A DNA stretch of 64,000 nucleotides from Plumapathes pennacea (lineage: Eukaryota; Cnidaria; Anthozoa; Antipatharia; Myriopathidae). Numbering within the stretch: position 1 is the first letter of the stretch; each line of letters opens with the position of its first letter. The position numbers and the translations under genes were made by a program. The notes beneath the pieces were generated by a model that searched no databases, was not told where the DNA came from, and worked only from the letters and a program-made list of their open reading frames with translations. The stretch covers positions 2,449,501-2,513,500 of the forward strand of contig OZ038468.1 in the NCBI GenBank assembly GCA_964036295.1, in the 5' to 3' direction. Below, piece after piece: positions 51,227 through 64,000 of the stretch.

Positions 51227-54200
51227 GAAATCCAAAGGGGGGACCCTTACGAAATACATCCAAAGGGGGGACCCTTATGAAGAAATCCAAAGGGGGGACC
51301 CTTACGAAATAAATCCAAAGGGGGGACCCTTACGAAATAAATCCAAAGGGGGGACCCTTACGAAATAAATCCAAAGGGGGGACCCTTACGAAAAAAATAC
51401 AAAGGGGGGACCCTTACGAAATAAATCCAAAGGGGGGACCCTTATGAAAAAAATCCAAGGGGGGGACCCTTTTTAAAAAAAATCCAAAGGGGGGACCCTT
51501 ACGAAATAAATCCAAAGGGGGGACCCTTACGAAATAAATCCAAAGGGGGGACCCTTACAAAATAAATCCAAAGGGGGGACCCTTACGAAATCAATCCAAA
51601 GGGGGGACCCTTACGAAATAAATCCAAAGGGGGGACCCTTACGAAAAAAATACAAAGGGGGGACCCTTATGAAATAAATCCAAAGGGGGGACTTTTACGA
51701 AATAAATCCAAAGGGGGGACCCTTACGAAAAAAATTGAAAGGGGGGACCCTTACCAAAAAAATCCAAAGGGGGGACCCTTACGAAATCAATCCAAAGAGG
51801 GGACCCTTACGAAATAAATCCAAAGGGGGGACCCTTATGAAAAAAATCCAAAGGGGGGACCCTTATGAAAAAAATCCAAAGGGGGGACCCTTACGAAATC
51901 AATCCAAAGGGGGGACCCTTACAAAATAAATCCTAAGGGGGGACCCTTACGAAATAAATCCAAAGGGGGGACCCTTATGAAGAAATCCAAAGGGGGGACC
52001 CTTACGAAAAAAATCCAAAGGGGGGACCCTTACGAAATAAATCCAAAGGGGGGACCCTTACGAAATAAATCCAAAGGGGGGACCCTTACGAAATAAATCC
52101 AAAGGGGGGACCCTTACGAAATCAATCCAAAGGGGGGACCCTTACGAAATAAATCCAAAGCAGGGACCCTTACAAAATAATTCCAAAGGGGGGACCCTTC
52201 CGAAATAAATCCAAAGGGGGGACCCTTATGAAAAAAATCCAAAGGGGGGACCCTTATGAAAAAAATCCAAAGGGGGGACCCTTACGAAATAAATCCAAAG
52301 GGGGGACCCTTACAAAATAAATCCTAAAGGGGGACCCTTACAAGATAAATCCAAAGGGGGGACCCTTACGAAATAAATCCAAAGGGGGGACCCTTATGAA
52401 GAAATCCAAAGGGGGGACCCTTACGAAATAAATCCAAAGGGGGGACCCTTGCGAAATAAATCCAAAGGGGGGACCCTTACGAAATAAATCCAAAGGGGGG
52501 ACCCTTACGAAAAAAATACAAAGGGGGACCCTTACGAAATAAATCCAAAGGGGGACCCTTATAAAAAAAATCCAAAGAGGGGACCCTTATGAAAAAAATC
52601 CAAAGGGGGGACCCTTACAAAATAAATCCAAAGGGGGGACCCTTACGAAATAAATCGAAAGGGGGGACCCTTAGAAAATAAATCCAAAGGGGGGACCCTT
52701 ACGAAATCAATCCAAAGGGGGGACCCTTACAAAATAAATCCTAAGGGGGGACCCTTACGAAATAAATCCAAAGGGGGGACCCTTATGAAGAAATCCAAAG
52801 GGGGGACCCTTACGAAAAAAATCCAAAGGGGGGACCCTTACGAAATAAATCCAAAGGGGGGACCCTTACGAAATAAATCCAAAGGGGGGACCCTTACGAA
52901 ATAAATCCAAAGGGGGGACCCTTACGAAATCAATCCAAAGGGGGGACCCTTACGAAATAAATCCAAAGCAGGGACCCTTACAAAATAAATCCAAAGGGGG
53001 GACCCTTCCGAAATAAATCCAAAGGGGGGACCCTTATGAAAAAAATCCAAAGGGGGGACCCTTACGAAATAAATCCAAAGGGGGGACCCTTACAAAATAA
53101 ATCCTAAGGGGGGACCCTTACGAAATAAATCCAAAGGGGGGACCCTTACGAAATAAATCCAAAGGGGGGACCCTTATGAAGAAATCTAAAGGGAAGACCC
53201 TTACGAAAAAAATCCAAAGGGGGGACCCTTACGAAATAAATCCAAAGGGGGGACCCTTACGAAATAAATCCAAAGGGGGGACCCTTACGAAATAACTCCA
53301 AAAGGGGGACCCTTAAGAAATCAATCCAAAGGGGAGACCCTTAGGAAATAAATCCAAAGCAGGGACCCTTACAAAATAAATCCAAAGGGGGGACCCTTAC
53401 GAAATAAATCCAAAGGGGGGACCCTTATGAAAAAAATCCAAAGGGGGAACCCTTACCAAAAAAATCCAAAGGGGGGACCCTCACGAAATCAATCCAAAGG
53501 GGGGACCCTTACGAAATATATCCAAAGGGGGGACCCTTACGAAATCCAAAGGGGGGACCCTTACGAAATACATCCAAAGGGGGGACCCTTATGAAGAAAT
53601 CCAAAGGGGGGACCCTTACGAAATAAATCCAAAGGGGGGACCCTTACGAAATAAATCCAAAGGGGGGACCCTTACGAAATAAATCCAAAGGGGGGACCCT
53701 TACGAAAAAAATACAAAGGGGGGACCCTTACGAAATAAATCCAAAGGGGGGACCCTTATGAAAAAAATCCAAGGGGGGGACCCTTTTTAAAAAAAATCCA
53801 AAGGGGGGACCCTTACGAAATAAATCCAAAGGGGGGACCCTTACGAAATAAATCCAAAGGGGGGACCCTTACAAAATAAATCCAAAGGGGGGACCCTTAC
53901 GAAATCAATCCAAAGGGGGGACCCTTACGAAATAAATCCAAAGGGGGGACCCTTACGAAAAAAATACAAAGGGGGGACCCTTACGAAATAAATCCAAAGG
54001 GGGGACTTTTACGAAATAAATCCAAAGGGGGGACCCTTACGAAAAAAATTGAAAGGGGGGACCCTTACCAAAAAAATCCAAAGGGGGGACCCTTACGAAA
54101 TCAATCCAAAGGGGGGACCCTTACGAAATAAATCCAAAGGGGGGACCCTTATGAAAAAAATCCAAAGGGGGGACCCTTATGAGAAAAATCCAAAGGGGGG

Positions 54201-55060
54201 ACCCTTACGAAATCAATCCAAAGGGGGGACCCTTACAAAATAAATCCTAAGGGGGGACCCTTACGAAATAAATCCAAAGGGGGGACCCTTATGAAGAAAT
54301 CCAAAGGGGGGACCCTTACGAAAAAAATCCAAAGGGGGGACCCTTACGAAATAAATCCAAAGGGGGGACCCTTACGAAATAAATCCAAAGGGGGGACCCT
54401 TACGAAATAAATCCAAAGGGGGGACCCTTACGAAATCAATCCAAAGGGGGGACCCTTACGAAATAAATCCAAAGCAGGGACCCTTACAAAATAATTCCAA
54501 AGGGGGGACCCTTCCGAAATAAATCCAAAGGGGGGACCCTTATGAAAAAAATCCAAAGGGGGGACCCTTATGAAAAAAATCCAAAGGGGGGACCCTTACG
54601 AAATAAATCCAAAGGGGGGACCCTTACAAAATAAATCCTAAAGGGGGACCCTTACAAGATAAATCCAAAGGGGGGACCCTTACGAAATAAATCCAAAGGG
54701 GGGACCCTTATGAAGAAATCCAAAGGGGGGACCCTTACGAAATAAATCCAAAGGGGGGACCCTTGCGAAATAAATCCAAAGGGGGGACCCTTACGAAATA
54801 AATCCAAAGGGGGGACCCTTACGAAAAAAATACAAAGGGGGACCCTTACGAAATAAATCCAAAGGGGGACCCTTATAAAAAAAATCCAAAGAGGGGACCC
54901 TTATGAAAAAAATCCAAAGGGGGGACCCTTACAAAATAAATCCAAAGGGGGGACCCTTACGAAATAAATCGAAAGGGGGGACCTTTAGAAAATAAATCCA
55001 AAGGGGGGACCCTTACGAAATCAATCCAAAAGGGGGACCCTTACGAAATAGATCGAAAGG
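51227..55060 (+). repeat. Higher-order repeat in satellite B, period 2314 bp
   Basis: The short 24-bp unit at 51227 recurs at 53541, the variant CCCTTGCGAAAT at 52451 recurs at 54765, and the open frame at 51735 has a near copy at 54049, all about 2314 bp apart. Related copies of the block appear again near 56.7-60.0 kb, with spacing altered by gains and losses (short unit at 56751 and 58285, open-frame copy at 58794). Confidence 0.85.
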
Positions 55061-55442
55061 GGGGACCCTTACGAAATAAATCCAAAGGGGGGACCCTTAT
55101 GAAGAAATCCAAAGGGGGGACCCATACGACATAAATCCAAAGGGGGGACCCTTACGAAATAAATCCAAAGGGGGGACCCTTAGGAAAAAAATACAAAGGG
55201 GAGACCCTTACGAAAAAAAACCAAAGGGGGGACCCTTATGAAAAAAATCCAAAGGGGGGACTCTTACAAAATAAATCCAAAGGGGGGACCCTTACGAAAT
55301 CAATCCAAAGGGGGGACCCTTACGAAATAAATCCAAAGGGGGGACCCTTACGAAAAAAATCCAAAGGGGGGACCCTTACGAAATAAATCCAAAGGGGGGA
55401 CCCTTACGAAATAAATCCAAAGGGGGGACCCTTACAAAATAA

Positions 55443-56340
55443 ATTCAAAGGGGGGACCCTTACGAAATCAATCCAAAGGGGGGACCCTTACGAAATAAAT
55501 CCAAAGGGGGGACCCTTTCGAAAAAATTACAAAGGGGGGACCCTTACGAAATAAATCCAAAGGGGGGACTTTTACGAAATAAATCCAAAGGGGGGACCCT
55601 TACGAAAAAAATTGAAAGGGGGGACCCTTACCAAAAAAATCAAAAGGGGGGACCCTTACGAAATCAATCCAAAGGGGGGACCCTTACGAAATATATCCAA
55701 AGGGGGGACCCTTACAAAATAAATCCAAAGGGGGGACCCTTACGAAATAAATCCAAAGGGGGGACCCTTATGAAAAAAATCCAAAGGGGGGACCCTTATG
55801 AAAAAAATCCAAAGGGGGGACCCTTACGAAATAAATCCAAAGGGGGGACCCTTACGAAATAAATCCAAAGGGGGGACCCTTACAAAATAAATTCAAAGGG
55901 GGGACCCTTACGAAATCAATCCAAAGGGGGGACCCTTACGAAATAAATCCAAAGGGGGGACCCTTTCGAAAAAAATACAAAGGGGGGACCCTTACGAAAT
56001 AAATCCAAAGGGGGGACTTTTACGAAATAAATCCAAAGGGGGGACCCTTACGAAAAAAATTGAAAGGGGGGACCCTTACCAAAAAAATCAAAAGGGGGGA
56101 CCCTTACGAAATCAATCCAAAGGGGGGACCCTTACGAAATATATCCAAAGGGGGGACCCTTACAAAATAAATCCAAAGGGGGGACCCTTACGAAATAAAT
56201 CCAAAGGGGGGACCCTTATGAAAAAAATCCAAAGGGGGGACCCTTATGAAAAAAATCCAAAGCGGGGACCCTTACGAAATAAATCCAAAGGGGGGACCCT
56301 TACAAAATAAATCCTAAGGGGGGACCCTTACGAAATAAAT
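55443..56340 (+). repeat. Local tandem duplication in satellite B, offset 448 bp
   Basis: ATTCAAAGGGG at 55443 recurs at 55891. The following variants (CCCTTTCGAAAAAAT, GGACTTTTACG, a TTGAAAGGGG linker, AAATCAAAAGGGG) are repeated in the same order. An offset of 448 is exactly 16 basic units, so this looks like a recent unequal exchange inside a larger block. Confidence 0.8.
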
Positions 56341-59300
56341 CGAAAGGGGGGACCCTTACGAAAGAAATCCAAAGGGGGGACCCTTATGAAGAAATCTAAA
56401 GGGAAGACCCTTACGAAAAAAATCCAAAGGGGGGACCCTTACGAAATAAATCCAAAGGGGGGACCCTTACGAAATAAATCCAAAGGGGGGACCCTTACGA
56501 AATAAATCCAAAGGGGGGACCCTTAAGAAATAAATCCAAAGGGGAGACCCTTACGAAATAAATCCAAAGCAGGGACCCTTACAAAATAAATCCAAAGGGG
56601 GGACCCTTACGAAATAAATCCAAACGGGGGACCCTTATGAAAAAAATCCAAAGGGGGGACCCTTACCAAAAAAATCCAAAGGGGGGACCCTCACGAAATC
56701 AATCCAAAGGGGGGACCCTTACGAAATAAATCCAAAGGGGGGACCCTTACGAAATCCAAAGGGGGGACCCTTACAAAATACATCCAAAGGGGGGACCCTT
56801 ATGAAGAAATCCAAAAGGGGGACCCTTACGAAATAAATCCAAAGGGGGGACCCTTACGAAATAAATCCAAAGGGGGGACCCTTACGAAATAAATCCAAAG
56901 GGGGGACCTTTACGAAAAAAATACAAAGGGGGGACCCTTACGAAATAAATCCAAAGGGGGGACACTTATGAAAAAAATCCAAAGGGGGGACCCTTTTTAA
57001 AAAAAATCCAAAGGGGGGACCCTTACGAAATAAATCCAAAGGGGGGACCCTTACGAAATAAATCCAAAGGGGGGACCCTTACAAAATAAATCCAAAGGGG
57101 GGACCCTTAGGAAATCAATCCAAAGGGGGGACCCTTACGAAATAAATCCAAAGGGGGGACCTTTACGAAAAAAATACAAAGGGGGGACCCTTACGAAATA
57201 AATCCAAAGAGGGGACTTTTACGAAATAAATCCAAAGGGGGGACCCTTACGAAAAAAATTGAAAGGGGGGACCCTTACCAAAAAAATCCAAAGGGGGGAC
57301 CCTTACGAAATCAATCCAAAGGGGGGACCCTTACGAAATATATCCAAAGGGGGGACCCTTACAAAATAAATCCAAAGGGGGGACCCTTACGAAATAAATC
57401 CAAAGGGGGGACCCTTATGAAAAAAATCCAAAGGGGGGACCCTTACGAAATAAATCCAAAGGGGGGACCCTTACAAAATAAATCCTAAGGGGGGACCCTT
57501 ACGAAATAAATCCAAAGGGGGGACCCTTATGAAGAAATCCAAAGGGGGGACCCTTACGAAAAAAATCCAAAGGGGGGACCCTTACGAAATAAATCCAAAG
57601 GGGGGACCCTTACGAAATAAATCCAAAGGGGGGACCCTTACGAAATAAATCCAAAGGGGGGACCCTTACGAAATCAATCCAAAGGGGGGACCCTTACGAA
57701 ATAAATCCAAAGCAGGGATCCTTACAAAATAAATCCAAAAGGGGGACCCTTCCGAAATAAATCCAAAGGGGGGACCCTTATGAAAAAAATCCAAAGGGGG
57801 GACCCTTACGAAATAAATCCAAAGGGGGGACCCTTACAAAATAAATCCTAAGGGGGGACCCTTACGAAATAAATCCAAAGGGGGGACCCTTACGAAATAA
57901 ATCCAAAGGGGGGACCCTTATGAAGAAATCTAAAGGGAAGACCCTTACGAAAAAAATCCAAAGGGGGGACCCTTACGAAATAAATCCAAAGGGGGGACCC
58001 TTACGAAATAAATCTAAATGGGGGACCCTTACGAAATAACTCCAAAAGGGGGACCCTTAAGAAATCAATCCAAAGGGGAGACCCTTAGGAAATAAATCCA
58101 AAGCAGGGACCCTTACAAAATAAATCCAAAGGGGGGACCCTTACGAAATAAATCCAAAGGGGGGACCCTTATGAAAAAAATCCAAAGGGGGGACCCTTAC
58201 CAAAAAAATCCAAAGGGGGGACCCTCACGAAATCAATCCAAAGGGGGGACCCTTACGAAATAAATCCAAAGGGGGGACCCTTACGAAATCCAAAGGGGGG
58301 ACCCTTACGAAATACATCCAAAGGGGGGACCCTTATGAAGAAATCCAAAGGGGGGACCCTTACGAAATAAATCCAAAGGGGGGACCCTTACGAAATAAAT
58401 CCAAAGGGGGGACCCTTACGAAATAAATCCAAAGGGGGGACCCTTACGAAAAAAATACAAAGGGGGGACCCTTACGAAATAAATCCAAAGGGGGGACCCT
58501 TATGAAAAAAATCCAAGGGGGGGACCCTTTTTAAAAAAAATCCAAAGGGGGGACCCTTACGAAATAAATCCAAAGGGGGGACCCTTACGAAATAAATCCA
58601 AAGGGGGGACCCTTACAAAATAAATCCAAAGGGGGGACCCTTACGAAATCAATCCAAAGGGGGGACCCTTACGAAATAAATCCAAAGGGGGGACCCTTAC
58701 GAAAAAAAAAACAAAGGGGGGACCCTTACGAAATAAATCCAAAGGGGGGACTTTTACGAAATAAATCCAAAGGGGGGACCCTTACGAAAAAAATTGAAAG
58801 GGGGGACCCTTACCAAAAAAATCCAAAGGGGGGACCCTTACGAAATCAATCCAAAGGGGGGACCCTTACGAAATAAATCCAAAGGGGGGACCCTTATGAA
58901 AAAAATCCAAAGGGGGGACCCTTATGAAAAAAATCCAAAGGGGGGACCCTTACGAAATAAATCCAAAGGGGGGACCCTTACAAAATAAATCCTAAGGGGG
59001 GACCCTTACGAAATAAATCCAAAGGGGGGACCCTTATGAAGAAATCCAAAGGGGGGACCCTTACGAAAAAAATCCAAAGGGGGGACCCTTACGAAATAAA
59101 TCCAAAAAGGGGACCCTTACGAAATAAATCCAAAGGGGGGACCCTTACGAAATAAATCCAAAGGGGGGACCCTTACGAAATCAATCCAAAGGGGGGACCC
59201 TTACGAAATAAATCCAAAGCAGGGACCCTTACAAAATAATTCCAAAGGGGGGACCCTTCCGAAATAAATCCAAAGGGGGGACCCTTATGAAAAAAATCCA

Positions 59301-62300
59301 AAGGGGGGACCCTTATGAAAAAAATCCAAAGGGGGGACCCTTACGAAATAAATCCAAAGGGGGGACCCTTACAAAATAAATCCTAAGGGGGGACCCTTAC
59401 AAGATAAATCCAAAGGGGGGACCCTTACGAAATAAATCCAAAGGGGGGACCCTTATGAAGAAATCCAAAGGGGGGACCCTTACGAAATAAATCCAAAGGG
59501 GGGACCCTTACGAAATAAATCCAAAGGGGGGACCCTTACGAAATAAATCCAAAGGGGGGACCCTTACGAAAAAAATACAAAGGGGGACCCTTACGAAATA
59601 AATCCAAAGGGGAACCCTTATAAAAAAAATCCAAAGAGGGGACCCTTATGAAAAAAATCCAAAGGGGGGACCCTTACAAAATAAATCCAAAGGGGGGACC
59701 CTTACGAAATAAATCGAAAGGGGGGACCCTTAGAAAATAAATCCAAAGGGGGGACCCTTACGAAATCAATCCAAAGGGGGGACCCTTACGAAATCAATCC
59801 AAAGGGGGGACCCTTACGAAATAAATCCAAAGGGGGGACCCTTACAAAATAAATCCAAAGGGGGGACCCTTACGAAATAGATCGAAAGGGGGGACCCTTA
59901 CGAAATAAATCCAAAGGGGGGACCCTTATGAAGAAATCGAAAGGGGGGACCCATACGACATAAATCCAAAGGGGGGACCCTTACGAAATAAATCCAAAGG
60001 GGGGACCCTTAGGAAAAAAATACAAAGGGGGGACCCTTACGAAAAAAATCCAAAGGGGGGACCCTTATGAAAAAAATCCAAAGGGGGGACTCTTACAAAA
60101 TAAATCCAAAGGGGGGACCCTTACGAAATCAATCCAAAGGGGGGACCCTTACGAAATAAATCCAAAGGGGGGACCCTTACGAAAAAAATCCAAAGGGGGG
60201 ACCCTTACAAAATAAATCCAAAGGGGGGACTTTTACGAAATAAATCCAAAGGGGGGACCCTTACCAAAAAAATCCAAAGGGGGGACCCTTACCAAAAAAA
60301 TCCAAAGGGGGGACCCTTACGAAATCAATCCAAAGGGGGGACCCTTACGAAATAAATCCAAAGGGGGGACCCTTACAAAATAAATCCAAAGGAGGGACCA
60401 TTACGAAAAAAATCCAAAGGGGGGACCCTTATGAAAAAAATTCAAAGGGGGGACTCTTATGAAAAAAATCCAAAGGGGGGACCCTTACGAAATAAATCCA
60501 AAGGGGGGACCCTTACAAAATAAATCCTAAGGGGGGACCCTTACGAAATAAATCCAAAGGGGGGACCCTTACGAAATAAATCCAGAGGGGGGACCCTTAT
60601 GAAGAAATCCAAAGGGGGGACCCTTACGAAATAAATCCAAAGGGGGGACCCTTACGAAATACATCCAAAGGGGTGACCCTTACGAAATAAATCCAAAGGG
60701 GGGACCCATACGAAATAAATCCAAAGGGGGGACCCTTACGAAATAAATCCAAAGGGGGGACCTTTACGAAATACATCCAAAGGGGGGACCCTTATGAAGA
60801 AATCCAAAGGGGGGACCCTTACGAAATAAATCTAAAGGGGGGACCCTTACGAAATACATCCAAAGGGGTGACCCTTACGAAATAAATCCAAAGGGGGGAC
60901 CCTTACGAAATAAATCCAAAGGGGGGACCCTTACAAAATAAATCCAAAGGGGGGACCCTTACAAAATACATCCAAAGGGGGGACCCTTATGAATAAATCC
61001 AAAGGGGGGACCCTTACAAAATAAATCCAAAGGGGGGACCCTTACGAAATAAATTCAAAGGGGGGACCCTTACGAAAAAAATCCAAAGGGGGGACCCTTA
61101 CCAAAAAAATCCAAAGGGGGGACCCTTACGAAATCAATCCAAAGGGGGGACCATTACGAAATAAATCTAAAGGGCGGACCCTTACAAAATAAATCCAAAG
61201 GAGGGACCCTTACGAAATAAATCCAAAGGGGGGACCCTTACGAAATACATCCAAAGGGGGGACCCTTATGAAGAAATCCAAAGGGGGGACCCTTACGAAA
61301 TAAATCCAAAGGGGGGACCCTTACGAAATAAATCCAAAGGGGGGACCCTTACGAAAAAAATATAAAGGGGGGACCCTAACGAAATAAATCCAAAGGGGGG
61401 ACCCTTATGAAAAAAATCCAAAGGGGGGACCCTTATTAAAAAAAAAAATCCAAAGGGGGGACCCTTACGAAATAAATCCAAAGGGGGGACCCTTACAAAA
61501 TAAATGCAAAGGGGGGACCCTTACAAAATAAATGCAAAGGGGGGACCCTTACGAAATCAATCCAAAGGGGGGACCCTTACGAAATAAATCCAAAAGGGGG
61601 ACCCTTACAAAATAAATGCAAAGGGGGGACCCTTACGAAATCAATCCAAAGGGGGGACCCTTACGAAATAAATCCAAAAGGGGGACCCTTACGAAAAAAA
61701 TCCAAAGGGTGGACCCTTACGAAATAAATCCAAAGGGGGGACTTTTACGAAATAAATCCAAAGGGGGGACCCTTACGAAAAAAATTGAAAGGGGGGACCC
61801 TTACCAAAAAAATCCAAATGGGGGGACCCTGACGAAATCAATCCAAAGGGGGGACCCTTACGAAATATATCCAAAGGGGGGACCCTTACAAAATAAATCC
61901 AAAGGGGGACCCTTACGAAATAAACCCAAAGGGGGGACCTTTATGAAAAAAATCCAAAGGGGGACCCTTATGAAAAAAATCCAAAGGGGGGACCCTTACG
62001 AATTAAATCCAAAGGGGGTACCCTTACAAAATAAATCCTAAGGGGGGACCCTTACGAAATCAATCCAAAGGGGGGACCCTTACGAAATAAATCCAAAGGG
62101 GGGACCCTTATGAAGAAATCCAAAGTGGGGACCCTTACGAAATAAACCCAAAGGGGGGACCCTTACGAAATAAATCCAAAGGGGGGACCCTTACGAAATA
62201 AATCCAAAGGGGGGACCCTTACGAAATAAATCCAAAGGGGGGACTCTTACGAAATCAATCCAAAGGGGGGACCCTTTCGAAATAAATCCAAATGGGGGAC

Positions 62301-64000
62301 CCTTACAAAAAAAATCCAAAGGGGGGACCCTTACGAAATAAATCGAAAGGGGGGACCCTTATGAAAAAAATCCAAAGGGGGGACCCTTATGAAAAAAATC
62401 CAAAGGGGGGACCCTTACGAAATAAATACAAAGGGGGGACCCTGACAAAATAAATCGTAAGGGGGGACCCTTACAAGATAAATCCAAAGGGGGGACCCTT
62501 ACGAAATAAATCCAAAGGGGGGACCCTTATGAAGAAATCCAAAGGGGGGACCCTTACGAAATAAATCCAAAGGGGGGACCCTTACGAAATAAATCCAAAG
62601 GGGGGACCCTTACGAAATAAATCCAAAGGGGGGACCCTTACGAAATAAATCCAAAGGGGGGACCCTTACGAAATCAATCCAAAGGGGTGACTTTTACGAA
62701 AAAAATTAAAAGGGGGGACCCTTACGAAATAAATCAAAAGGGGGGACCCTTACAAATAAATCCAAAGGGGGGACTTTTACGAAATAAATCCAAAGGGGGG
62801 ACCCTTACGAAAAAAATACAAAGGGGGACCCTTACGAAATAAATCCAAAGGGGGACCCTTATAAAAAAAATCCAAAGAGGGGACCCTTATGAAAAAAATC
62901 CAAAGGGGGGACCCTTACAAAATAAATCCAAAGGGGGGACCCTTACGAAATAAATCCAAAGGGGGGACCCTTACAAAATAAATCCAAAGAGGGGACCTTT
63001 ACGAAATCAATCCAAAGGGGGGACCCTTACGAAATCAATCCAAAGGGGGACCCTTACGAAATAAATCCAAAGGGGGGACCCTTACAAAATAAATCCAAAG
63101 GGGGGACCCTTACAAAATAGATCCAAAAGGGGGACCCTTACGAAATAAATCCAAAGGGGGGACCCTTATGAAGAAATCCAAAGGGGGGACCCTTACGACA
63201 TAAATCCAAAGGGGGGACCCTTACGAAATAAATCCAAAGGGGGGACCCTTACGAAAAAAATCCAAAGGGGGGACCCTTACGAAATAAATCCAAAGGGGGG
63301 ACCCGTATGAAAAAAATCCAAAGGGGGGACCCTTAAAAAATAAATCCATAGGGGGGACCAATTCGAAATCAATCCAAAGGGGGGACCCTTACGAAATAAA
63401 TCCAAAGGGGGGACCCTTACGAAAAAAATACAAAGGGGGGACCCTTACGAAATAAATCGTAAGGGGGGACTTTTACGAAATAAATCCAAAGGGGGGACCC
63501 TTACGAAAAAAATCCAAAGGGGGGACCCTTACCAAAAAAATCCAAAGGGGGGACCCTTACGAAATCAATCCAAAGGGGGGACCCTTACGATATAAATCCA
63601 AAGGGGGGACCCTTACAAAAAAAATCCAAAGGGGGGACAATTACGAAATAAATCCAAAGGGGGGACCCTTATGAAAAAAATCCAAAGGGGGGACTCTTAT
63701 GAAAAAAATCCAAAGGGGGGACCCTTACGAAATAAATCCAAAGGGGGGACCCTTACAAAATAAATCCTAAGGGGGGACCCTTACGAAATATATCCAAAGG
63801 GGGGACCCTTACGAAATAAATCCAAAGGGGGGACCCTTATGAAGAAATCCAAAGGGGGGACCTTTACGAAATAAATCCAAAGGGGGGACCCTTACGAAAT
63901 ACATCCAAAGGGGTGACCCTTACGAAATAAATCCAAAGGGGGGACCCTTATGAAATAAATCCAAAGGGGGGACCCTTACAAAATAAATCCAAAGGGGGGA

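Larger units (their letters stand above)
37675..64000 (+). repeat. Satellite B: 28-bp unit, about 950 copies
   Basis: The consensus unit is GGGGGGACCCTTAC, then GAAATAAATCCAAA, for 28 bp in total. The first 14 bases are shared with satellite A. Recurrent variants are TTATGAAAAAAATCC, TTACAAAATAAATCC, TTACGAAATCAATCC, TTATGAAGAAATCC (27 bp) and a short 24-bp unit TTACGAAATCC. The orientation is constant and the array runs off the right edge. Several open frames of 60-141 codons occur (for example 61616-62041), because a 28-bp period cycles through all three frames. They show no gene-like features. The copy number is estimated from length divided by period. Confidence 0.98.

Noticed and set aside
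8401..64000. CRISPR-like array of short direct repeats
   Set aside because: The 26-28 bp units are contiguous with no unique spacers, number about two thousand, and sit in eukaryotic DNA. This is satellite DNA.
8077..64000. Telomeric or subtelomeric repeat (CCCTTA resembling CCCTAA)
   Set aside because: The unit contains CCCTTA only once per 26-28 bp and never tandem TTAGGG or CCCTAA runs, so the sequence itself does not support a telomere.
8401..64000. Centromere call for the large satellite
   Set aside because: Long satellites with higher-order repeats can be centromeric, but the sequence alone gives no proof. CENP-A mapping would be needed.

Overview
This is eukaryotic nuclear DNA, most likely from a cnidarian of the anthozoan (stony-coral-like) kind. 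About 95% of it is repetitive: a 348-bp tandem repeat covers the left 4.4 kb, and two related short-period satellites fill everything from about 8.08 kb to the right edge. The organism guess is an inference. It rests on a TTAA-flanked miniature element starting TTAACCCTTTCAC (a type I associate with coral genomes from memory), on an intron-type splice acceptor, and on the absence of any bacterial gene structure. No search was possible.

Layout. (1) 1-4403: head-to-tail 348-bp units, about 12.7 copies, running off the left edge. Each unit contains a 29-bp imperfect inverted repeat around a 103-bp loop. A decayed fragment follows to about 4446. (2) 4447-8076: the only single-copy-like DNA. It holds three candidate miniature inverted-repeat elements (5054-5161, 5455-5639, 5950-6139), a TTTG microsatellite, an A-rich tract and one convincing protein-coding segment. 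That segment is a minus-strand terminal exon (6780-6967) with a canonical acceptor and a stop codon. It encodes a 61-residue acidic tail carrying an FxNPxY-type motif, as in cytoplasmic tails of endocytosed or adaptor-bound receptors. (3) 8077-8400: a decayed leading edge of the satellite. (4) 8401-37674: satellite A, a 26-bp unit, roughly 1,100 copies, with several generations of higher-order repeats of about 1.5-2.8 kb. (5) 37675-64000: satellite B, a 28-bp unit sharing a 14-bp core with A, roughly 950 copies, with higher-order repeats of about 0.95-2.4 kb. It continues past the right edge. All short-unit repeats from 8.08 kb onward point the same way, with the G-runs on the + strand.

How the parts relate. 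The minus-strand exon needs upstream exons at higher coordinates. I find none between 7.0 and 8.08 kb, so the rest of that gene may lie beyond at least 56 kb of satellite, which would then sit inside an intron. The alternatives are that the exon is a relic, or that the assembly is joined across the array. Satellites A and B look like sister families from one ancestral unit, since the decayed left edge holds units with features of both. Satellite B carries one CpG per unit, and its main variants at that site are TG and CA, the pattern expected from germline CpG methylation. The longer open reading frames in the satellites are a by-product of unit lengths that are not multiples of three, not genes.
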